Positions 52,207 through 62,815 of a DNA stretch of 64,000 bases are shown in pieces; within the stretch, counting starts at the first letter, position 1, and each line of letters opens with the position of its first letter. Under the pieces are notes generated by a model. The model was not told the DNA's origin. It saw nothing but the letters and a program-made list of their open reading frames with translations, and made no database searches. Location: positions 46,785-110,784 of the forward strand of contig CAIVHU010000170.1 of the NCBI GenBank assembly GCA_903905735.1, in the 5' to 3' direction. Source of the DNA: an uncultured beta proteobacterium (lineage in GTDB: Bacteria; Pseudomonadota; Gammaproteobacteria; Burkholderiales; Burkholderiaceae_C). Both the position numbers and the translations under genes were made by a program.

Positions 52207-53829
52207 TTACATCCGGAACAGGCCAAATTTGGTGTCTTCCACCGGCGCATTGCGGCTGGCAGACAAGCCCAGCGCCAGCACGCGCCGCGTGTCGGCCGGG
52301 TCGATGATGCCGTCGTCCCACAGGCGGGCGGTGGCGAAATACGGGTGGCCTTGTTCCTCGTACTGGCGGCGGATCGGGGCTTTGAAGGCTTCTTCTTCCT
52401 CCATGCTCCACGCGCCTCCTTTGAGCGCGATGCCGTCGCGGCGCACCGTGGCCAGCACACTGGCCGCCTGCTCGCCGCCCATGACGCTGATGCGCGCGTT
52501 AGGCCACATCCACAAAAAACGCGGGCTGAACGCGCGGCCACACATGCCGTAGTTGCCCGCGCCAAAACTGCCACCGATGATGATGGTGAATTTGGGCACG
52601 GCGGCGGTTGCCACGGCGGTGACCATCTTGGCACCGTTGCGGGCGATGCCTTCGTTCTCGTATTTGCGGCCCACCATGAAGCCGGTGATGTTCTGCAAAA
52701 ACACCAGCGGGATCTTGCGCTGGCAGCAGAGTTCGATGAAGTGTGTGCCTTTTAAAGCCGACTCGCTGAACAAGATGCCGTTGTTGGCAATGATGCCCAC
52801 CGGCATGCCTTCCACCCGCGCAAAGCCGCACACCAACGTGGTGCCAAAGCGCGACTTGAACTCGTCAAAGTCCGAGCCATCGACGATGCGGGCGATGATT
52901 TCGCGCACGTCAAACGGTTTGCGTGTGTCTACCGGAATCACGCCATACAACTCTTCCGCTGCGTATTTAGGAGCTACCGGCGCATGATTCGCAGGGGCTG
53001 GAGGCTTGTTTTTATATAAATTCTTGACCGCAGTGCGAGCCAGCGCCAGCGCGTGCATGTCGTTTTGCGCCAGATGATCGGCCACGCCACTCAGACGTGT
53101 GTGTACGTCGCCGCCACCCAAATCCTCGGCGGTGACGACCTCACCGGTGGCGGCTTTGACCAGTGGCGGCCCGCCCAGAAAAATTGTGCCCTGGTTCTTG
53201 ACGATGATCGCTTCGTCGCTCATGGCGGGCACATAGGCGCCACCGGCCGTGCAGCTGCCCATGACCACGGCGATCTGCGCAATGCCCTGCGCGCTCATGG
53301 TCGCCTGGTTGAAAAAGATACGGCCAAAGTGGTCGCGATCGGGGAACACCTCATCCTGATTGGGCAGGTTGGCTCCGCCAGAATCGACCAAATAGATGCA
53401 AGGCAGGCGATTCTGCTGGGCGATCTCTTGCGCGCGCAGGTGCTTCTTGACCGTCATCGGGTAGTAGGTGCCTCCTTTGACGGTGGCATCGTTGCACACG
53501 ATCAAACAATCCACCCCGCTCACACGGCCAATGCCTGCCACGATGCCCGCGCCCGGTGCGCTGTCAGTGCCGTCCCGATCCGGGTACATGCCCAAGGCCG
53601 CCAAGGGGGAGAACTCCAGAAAAGCTGTGCCGGGGTCAAGCAGCATCTGCACTCGGTCGCGTGGCAGCAGCTTGCCGCGTGCCGTGTGTTTGGCACGCGC
53701 TGTCTCACCGCCGCCCAGCTCCACTTTGGTGACCTGGGCATTCAGATCATCGACCAAGCCTCGCATGGCGGCGGCGTTGACCTGGAAATCGGCAGAGCGG
53801 GGATTGAGTTGGGTGTCAAGCGTGGTCAT
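52207..53829 (-). CDS. liuB: Methylcrotonyl-CoA carboxylase beta (carboxyltransferase) subunit
   Basis: A 540-aa carboxyltransferase. Typical stretches are [58 protein letters not shown] and the C-terminal [33 protein letters not shown]. These are features of MCC beta subunits. Residues ~270-290 ([20 protein letters not shown]) are encoded by an in-frame copy of the interspersed repeat, in a surface linker between the two crotonase-like halves. Confidence 0.95.
   Translation of the reverse strand: MTTLDTQLNPRSADFQVNAAAMRGLVDDLNAQVTKVELGGGETARAKHTARGKLLPRDRVQMLLDPGTAFLEFSPLAALGMYPDRDGTDSAPGAGIVAGIGRVSGVDCLIVCNDATVKGGTYYPMTVKKHLRAQEIAQQNRLPCIYLVDSGGANLPNQDEVFPDRDHFGRIFFNQATMSAQGIAQIAVVMGSCTAGGAYVPAMSDEAIIVKNQGTIFLGGPPLVKAATGEVVTAEDLGGGDVHTRLSGVADHLAQNDMHALALARTAVKNLYKNKPPAPANHAPVAPKYAAEELYGVIPVDTRKPFDVREIIARIVDGSDFDEFKSRFGTTLVCGFARVEGMPVGIIANNGILFSESALKGTHFIELCCQRKIPLVFLQNITGFMVGRKYENEGIARNGAKMVTAVATAAVPKFTIIIGGSFGAGNYGMCGRAFSPRFLWMWPNARISVMGGEQAASVLATVRRDGIALKGGAWSMEEEEAFKAPIRRQYEEQGHPYFATARLWDDGIIDPADTRRVLALGLSASRNAPVEDTKFGLFRM
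52966..53021 (+). repeat. Interspersed repeat inserted in frame in liuB
   Basis: Reads TTAGGAGCTACCGGCGCATG then AGGGGCTGGAGGCTTGTTTT, followed by TATATAA, the consensus order. Translated on the minus strand as part of LiuB. Confidence 0.75.
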
Positions 53830-53949
53830 GGTGTGGGCTCAGGTGTTATTCCTTTTTCAGATCGATACGACATTAGGCGCGAAGCCGCAGACAGTACAAA
53901 GGTACGGCAAGGCGAAGCAACAACATGTCGGATTGATCTGGAAATGGAA

Positions 53950-55686
<1,737 letters not shown>

Positions 55687-55811
55687 GTTTGTCTCCTTGT
55701 CATGGCCAGTGTGCATCGGGTCACCAGCGATGTGCAAGCATAGTCCCGATAGCCCCTTGGCGTCGGCCAGCATGGTTGCAAATCGTGCCAAATGGAGGCA
55801 CACTTGTGCGC

Positions 55812-56828
55812 ATGCCGTCCTTGCAAGCTCCCGCCCTGACACCCATTGCCTTTGTGCAAGCCATTGTGCTGGCTTATGAACGCAGGGGACTGGACCCATC
55901 CGAGGCGCTGAAGCAGGCACAAATCGCGCCAGAAGCCTTGGAAAATCCGGCCACCCGCATCACGGCCTTGCAGTTTGAGCGCATGTCAGATGCGGCGATG
56001 CATGAACTCGATGACGAAGGTCTGAGCTGGTTCAGCCGCCGCCTGCCCTGGGGCAGCTACGGCATGCTGGCGCGCGCCTCCATCAGCGCGCCGAATCTGG
56101 GCGTGGCCTTGAAGCGATGGTGCCGCCACCATGGGCTGATCGCCGACGACATCACGCTGAACCTGTCGGTCAGCAGCCAAACTGCCGCGCTCACCATCAC
56201 CGAGCACCGCGACCTGGGCGCGCTGCGCGAGTTCTGCCTGGTGTCGGTGCTGCGCAATTTTCATGGCCTGGCCTGCTGGTTCATCGACTCGCGCATCCCC
56301 CTGACAGGCGCTCAGTTTCCGTTTGTCGCGCCCGCGCACCAGGAGGTGTATCCAGTGCTTTTTTCGGCTCCAGCCCATTATTTACAAGGGCAGGCAGCTA
56401 TTCAATTTGATGCAAGCTACCTGGGCTTGCCGTTGCGCCGCGACGAAGCTGCCTTGCGCCAGATGCTGCAACGCGCCCTGCCGCTCACCGTGCTGCAATA
56501 CCGCCGCGACCGCCTACTGGTGCAGCGCGTGCGCCAGGCACTGGCCAGCCAGCCTGTGGACACCCACAGCGCAGATGACCTGGCAGCGCTGCTCAACATG
56601 TCCGCACGCTCCCTGCACCGGCAACTCAAGGATGAAAGCGCGTCGCTGCAGGCGCTGAAAGACGAGGTGCGCCAGACCCGCGCGATCGACCTGCTGCTGC
56701 GCACCCAGCGCCCGATAAAGCAGGTGGCGCTGGCGGCGGGGTTTCAGAATGACAAAAGCTTTACCCGGGCGTTCAGGGCCTGGACCGGGCAGTCGCCCAC
56801 AGCATTCCGGCAGGCCGGTCAAGTTTGA
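55812..56828 (+). CDS. AraC family transcriptional regulator
   Basis: A 338-aa regulator. The N-terminal half (~10-190) is the Arabinose_bd-like ligand domain seen in OruR/ArgR-type AraC proteins. The C-terminal HTH pair (~240-335) has [20 protein letters not shown] and [33 protein letters not shown]. It is divergent from the acyl-CoA synthetase (125 bp between) and is the likely regulator of that gene set. Residues ~184-200 ([16 protein letters not shown]) come from an in-frame repeat copy. Confidence 0.92.
   Translation: MPSLQAPALTPIAFVQAIVLAYERRGLDPSEALKQAQIAPEALENPATRITALQFERMSDAAMHELDDEGLSWFSRRLPWGSYGMLARASISAPNLGVALKRWCRHHGLIADDITLNLSVSSQTAALTITEHRDLGALREFCLVSVLRNFHGLACWFIDSRIPLTGAQFPFVAPAHQEVYPVLFSAPAHYLQGQAAIQFDASYLGLPLRRDEAALRQMLQRALPLTVLQYRRDRLLVQRVRQALASQPVDTHSADDLAALLNMSARSLHRQLKDESASLQALKDEVRQTRAIDLLLRTQRPIKQVALAAGFQNDKSFTRAFRAWTGQSPTAFRQAGQV
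56357..56409 (-). repeat. Interspersed repeat inserted in frame in the AraC gene
   Basis: Plus strand reads CTTTTTTCGGCTCCAGCCCA, then AAGGGCAGGCAGCTATTCAA, reverse-complement orientation. It is translated as part of the ligand-binding domain. Confidence 0.75.
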
Positions 56829-57040
56829 TCACCCCACCATCCGGCAGCGTGTAAAGGGTGAACACAGTGTGGCTTGCTTGGTTCTGCTAACACAAACCAA
56901 ACGCCAACCAACCCACAAATTTTGTGGATAACTTTGTGCAGCACTGGCGGGACAACCCGGCAAAGCCCCGTCTGGCACGGCTTGCGACGGGGTGCCTCAG
57001 AAACGGGCAGTCCCAGCTGAAACAGAAAATATTGTGGAAA

Positions 57041-57700
57041 TTAGTGGACGGTAAGCCGTTCCGACAGATCGGCCATGCATGAAAACAGGCGATTGGCCCC
57101 GGCTTGCAGCAAAGCCGGACCCGCTTCGGGCAGTGGGCAGTACGCCCACACGGTGGCACCTGCTGCCACACCAGCGGTCACGCCCACGATGGTGTCTTCA
57201 ATCACCAGGCACTGCGCGCCCGGCACCCCCAGGTGAGCAGCGGCGGCCAGATACACGTCGGGCGCGGGTTTGGAGTGCGGCATCTCGTGGCCGCTGAAGA
57301 TGCGGCCAGCGAAATAATCCATCAACCCGACCTGGCTGAGCATCATCTCCACCTTGAAGCGGTCAGCCCCGGACGCGCAGGCGATCTGCCCGCCCGTGTG
57401 AGCCAAGGCGGCTTGCACGGCCGCCAACGCACCGGGGATGATGTGCAGATCCGCCTGCAGCGCCACATTGCGCCGCTCATAAAAACGCTGCATCCAGTCC
57501 TCGGTGAGGAGCTGGCCGGTACGCGCCTCAATGGTCACACGTTCTTCGCGCACCGTTTTGCCCACAAAGGTGGCCATGCACTCGGCCAACGTCATGGACC
57601 AGCCGTTTTCCTCCAGCATGTCACGCAAGACACCGCAGGTGAGGGCTTCGCTGTCCACCAGCACACCGTCACAATCAAACAAGATTGCTTTAAACTTCAT
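57041..57700 (-). CDS. HAD-family phosphatase, beta-phosphoglucomutase-like
   Basis: A 219-aa HAD hydrolase. Motif I is LFDCDGVLVDSE (D9 nucleophile, D11 acid), motif II is around CASGAD, and motifs III/IV are at KPAPDVYL and VIEDTIVG. It has the helical cap of subfamily IA. Substrate unknown. A repeat copy abuts the ATG directly and supplies an AAGGGG stretch at plausible ribosome-binding distance. Confidence 0.92.
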   Translation of the reverse strand: MKFKAILFDCDGVLVDSEALTCGVLRDMLEENGWSMTLAECMATFVGKTVREERVTIEARTGQLLTEDWMQRFYERRNVALQADLHIIPGALAAVQAALAHTGGQIACASGADRFKVEMMLSQVGLMDYFAGRIFSGHEMPHSKPAPDVYLAAAAHLGVPGAQCLVIEDTIVGVTAGVAAGATVWAYCPLPEAGPALLQAGANRLFSCMADLSERLTVH

Positions 57701-57750
57701 AGCTATTGGCCCCTTATCAGTATGGGCTAAAGCCCATTTTTGTATATAAA
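57698..57750 (+). repeat. Interspersed repeat abutting the HAD start codon
   Basis: Reads CATAGCTATTGGCCC at its left end and continues with GGGCTAAAGCCCATTTTTG, then TATATAA. It begins inside the HAD gene's ATG and covers its whole upstream gap to the patatin gene stop. Confidence 0.75.
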
Positions 57751-57751
57751 C

Positions 57752-59161
57752 CTAAGGCGCAGCAGACACCGCGCCCAGCGATTTGACCAGCGCCTGGAAC
57801 TCGGGCGAATTGCGCAGTACCCGCCCACCCGCCTCGATGAGTCGGCTCACATCCCCCGCAGGAATCGAAAACGCAGTGGGAATCTTCAGTAAGAACTGGC
57901 GCTCGGCCAGTTCGGGGGCGTCGCGCAGGTTGACGTTGATGACATGGATCTGCGCGTCTGGCGCAAACGGATCGCTGGCACCACCGCTGCTGTTGCGCAG
58001 CTCGCGGCGCCAGGTTTTGACCGTGTCACGCAGCAGCTCCAGGGTCTCCTGGGTGGCGCGCGCTCCGGTGCCAAACAGCAAGGCATCCACCACTTGCAGC
58101 GTGCTGGGCACCTCGTCGGTGGTGTCGATGCGCTCGGCTGGGTCGCGCTCGGCGTTCACCGCGATGATCACCAGCTTCTGGATCGGTGTGCCGGCCATGC
58201 GGCGCACGGCGCGGCGCAAGCCACCTTCGGCCTGCGAGCGGTCCAGCAGGCTGCGCAGCCCCAGGTTGTCGGCCAGGCCGCCGTCCACCAAGTGAATATA
58301 GGGCCGCTCATTGGCATCTAGGTAGGAGCGCTGGCTGTCGCGCAGCAGACGCACGCGGTAAGCGCCCGCGTCCGAATCAGCCACGTTGACGGGCTGCGGG
58401 CAGGTGGCGTTGTAGTTCTTCAGGGTCAGGGGCGACAGTGCAATCGGCACCGCGCTGGATGCCGCCACCGCAAACGACAGCGGCACGCTGTCCAGATCAG
58501 AGCAGATCAGCGAAAACTGCCGCCAGGTAAACTCAAAGCTGGCGCCCAGCGAAATGTCGGTGGCCGAGATCAGCAGACTCGGTTGGCCCGGACGCTTGAC
58601 CAGATCGCCAAACGTCTTGCCCTTGAAGAGGTCGTCGAGCCGCCGCGCCAGCAGGTCCGAGCGGCCAAACCACGGCGAGGTCAGGTCATACAGGTTGCCA
58701 GGTTTCAGGGCGTAGCTGATGAGGTTGTCCTGAAAGTTCTTGCGCAGAAACTGCTGCTCGAACTCTGGCAAGCTGTCCGGGCCAAACGCGGCGAAATAAG
58801 CCGCCAGGATGCTGCCACCCGAGACACCGCTGATCACATTCACCTCGTCCAACAAGCTGGTGTGGCCACCCTGCGAGGGCATGCGCGTCTGGCGCAAGGC
58901 ATCCAGCACGCCGTAGCCAAACGCAGCCGCGCGCGCACCGCCGCCAGAGAGGCTGACCACCATCAGGATTTTGCTGTCGGGAATTTCAGGCACCACTTGC
59001 ACGGCCTGGGAGCCGTCGTCCATCAGCTTCATGGGCTGGTTTTGCCAAGGCCGCACGGTGGCACAGCCTCCCAGCAGCAAGCCCCCGCACAGCAGCACAA
59101 CTGGCAAGCCCAGATGCTTCACGCGCTCCCAATCTTTCCTGTTGACGCCTGCAGCCTTCAT
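57752..59161 (-). CDS. Patatin-like phospholipase lipoprotein
   Basis: A 469-aa lipase. The signal peptide ends in a lipobox LLLGGC with the acylated Cys at C33, so the protein should be an outer- or inner-membrane lipoprotein. The patatin domain has the oxyanion GGGARAA, nucleophile motif GVSGG (serine hydrolase GxSxG) and the dyad Asp in DGGLADN. The ATG at 59161 overlaps the stop of the trkH remnant (ATGA). The open frame continues upstream only because it runs through that remnant out of frame. Confidence 0.88.
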   Translation of the reverse strand: MKAAGVNRKDWERVKHLGLPVVLLCGGLLLGGCATVRPWQNQPMKLMDDGSQAVQVVPEIPDSKILMVVSLSGGGARAAAFGYGVLDALRQTRMPSQGGHTSLLDEVNVISGVSGGSILAAYFAAFGPDSLPEFEQQFLRKNFQDNLISYALKPGNLYDLTSPWFGRSDLLARRLDDLFKGKTFGDLVKRPGQPSLLISATDISLGASFEFTWRQFSLICSDLDSVPLSFAVAASSAVPIALSPLTLKNYNATCPQPVNVADSDAGAYRVRLLRDSQRSYLDANERPYIHLVDGGLADNLGLRSLLDRSQAEGGLRRAVRRMAGTPIQKLVIIAVNAERDPAERIDTTDEVPSTLQVVDALLFGTGARATQETLELLRDTVKTWRRELRNSSGGASDPFAPDAQIHVINVNLRDAPELAERQFLLKIPTAFSIPAGDVSRLIEAGGRVLRNSPEFQALVKSLGAVSAAP

Positions 59162-59543
59162 TTGCGCCAGAACTCGAATCTGAAGAGCACCATGAACGAC
59201 AACATCTCCAGCCACCCCAGCAACATGGCCAGGGTGCACACCCAGAGCTGTAAAGTGCTCAAGCTCACGAAACTCGCCAATGGTGTGGTTGACCAGCGCA
59301 CTGCCGGCACCCGCGCGGGCGGCGATCAGGTGCGCGAGCTTTTGCGAAAACGCGAGCACCTGCAGGGCTTCGGGGAAATCGATGATCGTTTGGATGTCGT
59401 GCGTCACCTTCGGGTCAGCCCAACCGTGCCGGCTTGCAGGCCGCCGGGTTGGTGTCAATGACGGTGATGTCGTTGTGCTCGAAGACCAGACTCTCGGCCA
59501 CACTTTCGCCGACGCGACCGGCACCCAGAATGAGAATACGCAT
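59158..59543 (-). pseudogene. Compressed remnant of trkA-trkH potassium uptake genes
   Basis: From ATG 59543 the frame reads [19 protein letters not shown] and VIDTNPAA, the NAD-binding start of TrkA, then stops at 59415. Next, IIDFPEALQVLAF and LIAARAGAGSALVNHTIGEF (about 59390-59270) match a middle portion of TrkA. Then a different frame reads LAMLLGWLEMLSFMVLF and FEFWRK to a stop at 59158, the C-terminus of TrkH. About 2.8 kb of a normal trkA-trkH pair is thus reduced to ~385 bp by at least two deletions. Non-functional. Confidence 0.75.
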
Positions 59544-59586
59544 GAAAACGCCCCGAAAAAATCAAATCATAGCGGGGCGCAGCAGC

Positions 59587-60546
59587 CTACGCGTTGTACA
59601 GCGCGCCGCCTTGCCATGTGGCGGCACCAGCGCGCACCAGCTCGCTCACCAGCGCGTCCAGCCCTTGCGCAAACGGCAGATCCGCAAACTGACGCTCGAA
59701 CAGATGCGTCAGGTACGGCGTGCCATGCGCCCAGGCCAGCAAGGCTTCGCGTGACAGCGACTGGGCTTCAAGCAGCTTGAATTTGAGCATGACCTTGGCG
59801 GCGTATTGGGTGTGTTTTTGCGGGGTGGCGACAAAACCTGCCAGCCGTTGGCGCGCCACCGCCAGCGACCGCGCCACATCGGTAAACGGTGCACCGTGGC
59901 CGGGGATGACGACGCGGGGGGCCAGCGCCTCGATCACGTCCAGCGTGGCGGCCACCTCTTCAAAGGCCTCTGCACCGTCAAGCTCGGGGAACACCACGCC
60001 AAAGCCGCGCTGCCACAGCGCGTCGGCCGAGATGAGGCAGCGGCTAACCGGCTCAAACAGAATCACCGAATGGGTGTCATGCCCCGGCGCGGCGCGAATT
60101 TGCCACATCGCATCGCCCAGTAGCAGGTCGGTGCCAGGTTGCAGCACATCGTCAAATGTGAATCGCGGACAGTGTTGCCCGGTCGGCTTATAGCTCAGGG
60201 CATAAGGGTCCCAGTCGCGCACATAGGCCGCCTGTCCGGGGGGGATCTGCGTGCGTAACTGCGGGTAGGCCGCCTGCAGTGCGGCGTTGCCGCCGCAGTG
60301 GTCGCTGTGCAAATGGGTGTTGATCAGCAGGTCAAGCGGCCGGCCCTGCAAGGCCGACTGAACCAGCGCCAGCGTCTGTCGCGCGTGGGTGTGGTAGCCG
60401 CTGTCGATCAAGGCGGTGCGCGCTGCACCCTGAATCAGGATGTTGTTGCTGGAGAGCCAGCCGCGCTCCAGCACGGTCAGGCCGGGAGGCAGACCCAATC
60501 GCTCAGAATCTATATGCAAATTTGGCCTACAACCCTTGTTCAACAT
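59587..60546 (-). CDS. MBL-fold metallo-hydrolase
   Basis: A 319-aa metallo-beta-lactamase-fold enzyme. The metal motif THLHSDH is at ~77-83, further ligands are in AAPGHDTHS and PGHGAP. The C-terminal third is helical, as in the group with lactonase/hydrolase relatives. Substrate unknown. The first ~14 residues (MLNKGCRPNLHID) are encoded by a copy of the interspersed repeat, so the original start may have been further in, and no ATG closer to the conserved GLTVLERGW is evident. A weak GCCCCG/CGGGGC hairpin follows the stop. Confidence 0.9.
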   Translation of the reverse strand: MLNKGCRPNLHIDSERLGLPPGLTVLERGWLSSNNILIQGAARTALIDSGYHTHARQTLALVQSALQGRPLDLLINTHLHSDHCGGNAALQAAYPQLRTQIPPGQAAYVRDWDPYALSYKPTGQHCPRFTFDDVLQPGTDLLLGDAMWQIRAAPGHDTHSVILFEPVSRCLISADALWQRGFGVVFPELDGAEAFEEVAATLDVIEALAPRVVIPGHGAPFTDVARSLAVARQRLAGFVATPQKHTQYAAKVMLKFKLLEAQSLSREALLAWAHGTPYLTHLFERQFADLPFAQGLDALVSELVRAGAATWQGGALYNA

Positions 60547-60570
60547 TAATATATCGCTATGATATTGATA
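60508..60570 (-). repeat. Interspersed repeat overlapping the MBL gene start
   Basis: Plus strand reads TATATGCAAATTTGGCCTAC, AACCCTTGTT, then AATATATCGCTATGATATTG. Reverse-complement orientation, diverged. It contains the start codon of the MBL hydrolase. Confidence 0.6.
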
Positions 60571-60582
60571 ACATTCTGGCCA

Positions 60583-61188
60583 TCAACGCGCTCGCAACAC
60601 CATCTGATTCTGGCGCAGGGTGATGTCAAATTTCGACAAAAACGACTGCCCCAGCAATGCCTGGCTGTCGTCACCCAGGCTTAAACCCACACCCACTTTG
60701 ACCCGGGTCACACGCACCGGACCGACGGCCACATCCACCCCATCCACCACGCGGCCCGAGCGCTCGCCATTGGCAGTCTGAAACGTGGTGGGCACACCAC
60801 CTTCTATGCCTGCGGCCTGAGCCAAAGGCTCACTCACGCTCACCAGCGAGGCCCCGGTATCGACCATGAACATCACCTCGCGCCCGTTGACGGTGCCGGG
60901 TGCGTAAAAGTGGCCGTCCTGCGCCCGCGGGATGACCAGGTCGCCGTTGGACAGCACCTGCGCCTGCTTGGGCGCGAGGTAATGCGTCATCAGCGCATAC
61001 AACAAGCCCATGACAGCGAACCAGAAAAGCAGCATCGGAATTAGCCCGGTTTGGCGGGGCGACGAGGGCTCAGACTGGCCCTTGCGGCCGAGGTTTTTGC
61101 TGGAGAAAGAGGCAAACTTGTTGCGTGTTTCATCCAGTTGACGCTGCTTGTCGCGTTCGCGCTGCGCGTCGCGGTCTTCAATAGCCAT
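60583..61188 (-). CDS. Retropepsin-like aspartic protease, membrane-anchored (TIGR02281-type)
   Basis: A 201-aa protein. After a charged N-terminus (DRDAQRERDKQRQLDETR) comes one transmembrane helix (~50-70, LIPMLLFWFAVMGLLYALM) and a periplasmic retropepsin-like domain. The active-site motif is FMVDTGASLVSVSEP (~125) and the flap/hydrophobic region ends LLGQSFLSKFDI. Such clan-AA proteases work as homodimers. Start uncertain: ATG 61188 (MAIEDRD) is chosen, and ATG 61233 is in frame. Confidence 0.85.
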   Translation of the reverse strand: MAIEDRDAQRERDKQRQLDETRNKFASFSSKNLGRKGQSEPSSPRQTGLIPMLLFWFAVMGLLYALMTHYLAPKQAQVLSNGDLVIPRAQDGHFYAPGTVNGREVMFMVDTGASLVSVSEPLAQAAGIEGGVPTTFQTANGERSGRVVDGVDVAVGPVRVTRVKVGVGLSLGDDSQALLGQSFLSKFDITLRQNQMVLRAR

Positions 61189-61271
61189 GGTCAGACCGCC
61201 CATCAGACCAGCCAATAGCCGCTGCTGTTGCAAAAAAGTACCAATTTACTGAATTCAGCATCACTTCAGGC

Positions 61272-61287
61272 ATTGACTTATGTCAAT
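61272..61287 (+). promoter_or_regulatory. FNR-like dyad upstream of the small protein
   Basis: ATTGAC-TTAT-GTCAAT is a perfect 6-bp inverted repeat with a 4-nt spacer, the geometry of FNR/ANR sites (TTGAT-N4-ATCAA). TATAAA lies at 61311-61316, so the dyad centre would be about -43 relative to a start near 61323, close to a class II FNR promoter. Assignment to FNR is inference. Confidence 0.5.
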
Positions 61288-61372
61288 TGGCGTGCAAAAT
61301 ACTCGAATCGTATAAACGATATAAACTGTTTACACCTATTGCACAGATTTTCTTCATTTCAGGAGGCCCATC

Positions 61373-61558
61373 ATGAAATTTCTCTACCGTGAACGCACAC
61401 CGAATGTGCCGCGTGAGGGCGCAGCCAAAAAACTGGGCCAGAAGCTGCGGGATGTCCTTTGGGCCTGGGCACACCCTGCCACACCACAACACGTGGGCAT
61501 GTTTGCCGGATCGCTGCTGGACTCCGACTCCTGGGAGCAGCACAAATCACGTCATTGA
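61373..61558 (+). CDS. Small unknown protein with strong ribosome-binding site
   Basis: A 61-aa basic protein (MKFLYRERTPNVPREGAAKK, later MFAGSLLDSDSWEQH). AGGAGG lies 6 nt before the ATG, an ideal ribosome-binding site, and a promoter-like region with an FNR-type dyad precedes it. No membrane segment or known family. Its context (divergent from the retropepsin gene, single gene) gives no function. The strength of the expression signals is the reason to call it. Confidence 0.6.
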   Translation: MKFLYRERTPNVPREGAAKKLGQKLRDVLWAWAHPATPQHVGMFAGSLLDSDSWEQHKSRH

Positions 61559-61623
61559 GCACATCTGACTGCCCTGCAGCCTGAAAACCCGGGTGGACAC
61601 GTCGAACATGCACCACCATGAGC

Positions 61624-62751
61624 TCACAGCGCCCGCTGGATGATGATTTTCTGCACGTCTGACGTGCCTTCGTAAATCTGACACACCCGCACGTCGCGGT
61701 AGATGCGCTCCAGCGGGAAATCACTCACATAACCGTAGCCGCCCAGCGTCTGGATCGCGGCACTGCAGACTTTTTCAGCCATTTCGCTGGCAAACAGTTT
61801 GGCCATGGCGGCTTCTTTGAGGCACGGGCGGCCTGCATCGCGCAGGCTGGCGGCGTGCCAGATGAGTTGTCGGGCTGCTTCCAATTGAGTAGCGCACTCT
61901 GCCAGCCGGAAGCCGACTGCCTGGTGGTTGAAGATGGCGGCGCCAAAGCTGGTGCGGTCTTTGGCGTAGGCGATGGCGACTTCGAGCGCACTGCGCGCCA
62001 TGCCAACACTTTGCGCGGCGATGCCAATGCGTCCGCCTTCCAGCCCGCCCAGCGCGATGCCGTAGCCTTCGCCTTCCCTGCCGATCAGGTTCTCAGCCGG
62101 GATGCGGCAATCGTCAAAGTTGATCTGTGCGGTGTCGCTGGAGTGCTGCCCCAGCTTGTCTTCCAGCCGCGCCACCACATAGCCCGGCGCGTTGGTAGGC
62201 ACCAGAAAAGCGCTCATGCCCTTTTTACCTGCAGCCTTGTCAGTCACGGCAATGACGATGGCCACGTCACCGTTTTTACCGCTGGTAATGAACTGTTTGA
62301 CACCGTTGATCACGTACTCGTCGCCGTCTTTCACAGCAGTCGTTCGCAGGCCAGAGGCATCTGACCCAACATGTGGCTCGGTCAGGCAGAACGCACCCAG
62401 CATCTGCCCCTGCGCCAGCGGCTGGAGCCACTGTTTCTTTTGCGCGGCGTTGCCAAACTTCATCAGGATGGCGTTGACCGGGCAATTGGTGACGCTGATC
62501 ACCGTACTGGTGCCGCCGTCGCCCGCCGCAATTTCTTCCAGCACCAGCGCCAGCGTCAGGTAATCCATGCCCGCACCGCCCTGCTCTTCAGGCACGCAAA
62601 TGCCATAAGCACCCAAGGCGGCCAGGCCTTTGTGCACATCCGTGGGAAAAGTGTGCTCCTTGTCCCATTTTGCGGCGTTCGGCCATAACTCGGCCTGGGC
62701 AAAAGCGCGAACTGCATCGCGCACCATTTCCTGATCTTGGGTCAACAGCAT
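61624..62751 (-). CDS. Acyl-CoA dehydrogenase, short/branched-chain type
   Basis: A 375-aa flavoenzyme that introduces the alpha-beta double bond in acyl-CoA. Typical segments are CLTEPHVGSDASG, KQFITSG, the FAD region QTLGGYGYVSDFPLERIYRD and the catalytic Glu in YEGTSDVQK. Length and the LMKFGNAAQKKQWLQPL stretch suit butyryl- or branched-chain acyl-CoA dehydrogenases. It could be the isovaleryl-CoA dehydrogenase otherwise missing from the leucine cluster, but motifs do not decide this. Confidence 0.9.
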   Translation of the reverse strand: MLLTQDQEMVRDAVRAFAQAELWPNAAKWDKEHTFPTDVHKGLAALGAYGICVPEEQGGAGMDYLTLALVLEEIAAGDGGTSTVISVTNCPVNAILMKFGNAAQKKQWLQPLAQGQMLGAFCLTEPHVGSDASGLRTTAVKDGDEYVINGVKQFITSGKNGDVAIVIAVTDKAAGKKGMSAFLVPTNAPGYVVARLEDKLGQHSSDTAQINFDDCRIPAENLIGREGEGYGIALGGLEGGRIGIAAQSVGMARSALEVAIAYAKDRTSFGAAIFNHQAVGFRLAECATQLEAARQLIWHAASLRDAGRPCLKEAAMAKLFASEMAEKVCSAAIQTLGGYGYVSDFPLERIYRDVRVCQIYEGTSDVQKIIIQRAL

Positions 62752-62815
62752 GTCTCGGTCCTCATTGGTTTTGGTTTTGGTACTTTTGTCAGCAAACTAC
62801 AAACGCCAGTTCGGA

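Noticed and set aside
48739..52755. Long open frames (over 500 codons) on the plus strand opposite the leucine genes
   Set aside because: They mirror GC-rich coding genes on the other strand, have His/Arg/Gly-biased composition and match no family; they are shadows.
56923..56931. Exact DnaA box (TTATCCACA on the minus strand) in the gap after the AraC gene
   Set aside because: A single exact 9-mer is expected about once per 130 kb by chance on two strands; no cluster of boxes or dnaA/dnaN nearby, so not an origin.
56966..56992. CCCCGTC/GACGGGG hairpin between AraC and HAD genes
   Set aside because: No T-run on either strand; too weak to call a terminator.
58583..59461. Long plus-strand open frame opposite the patatin gene
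   Set aside because: Antisense to a clear patatin-domain gene and the trk remnant; no family and no expression signals.
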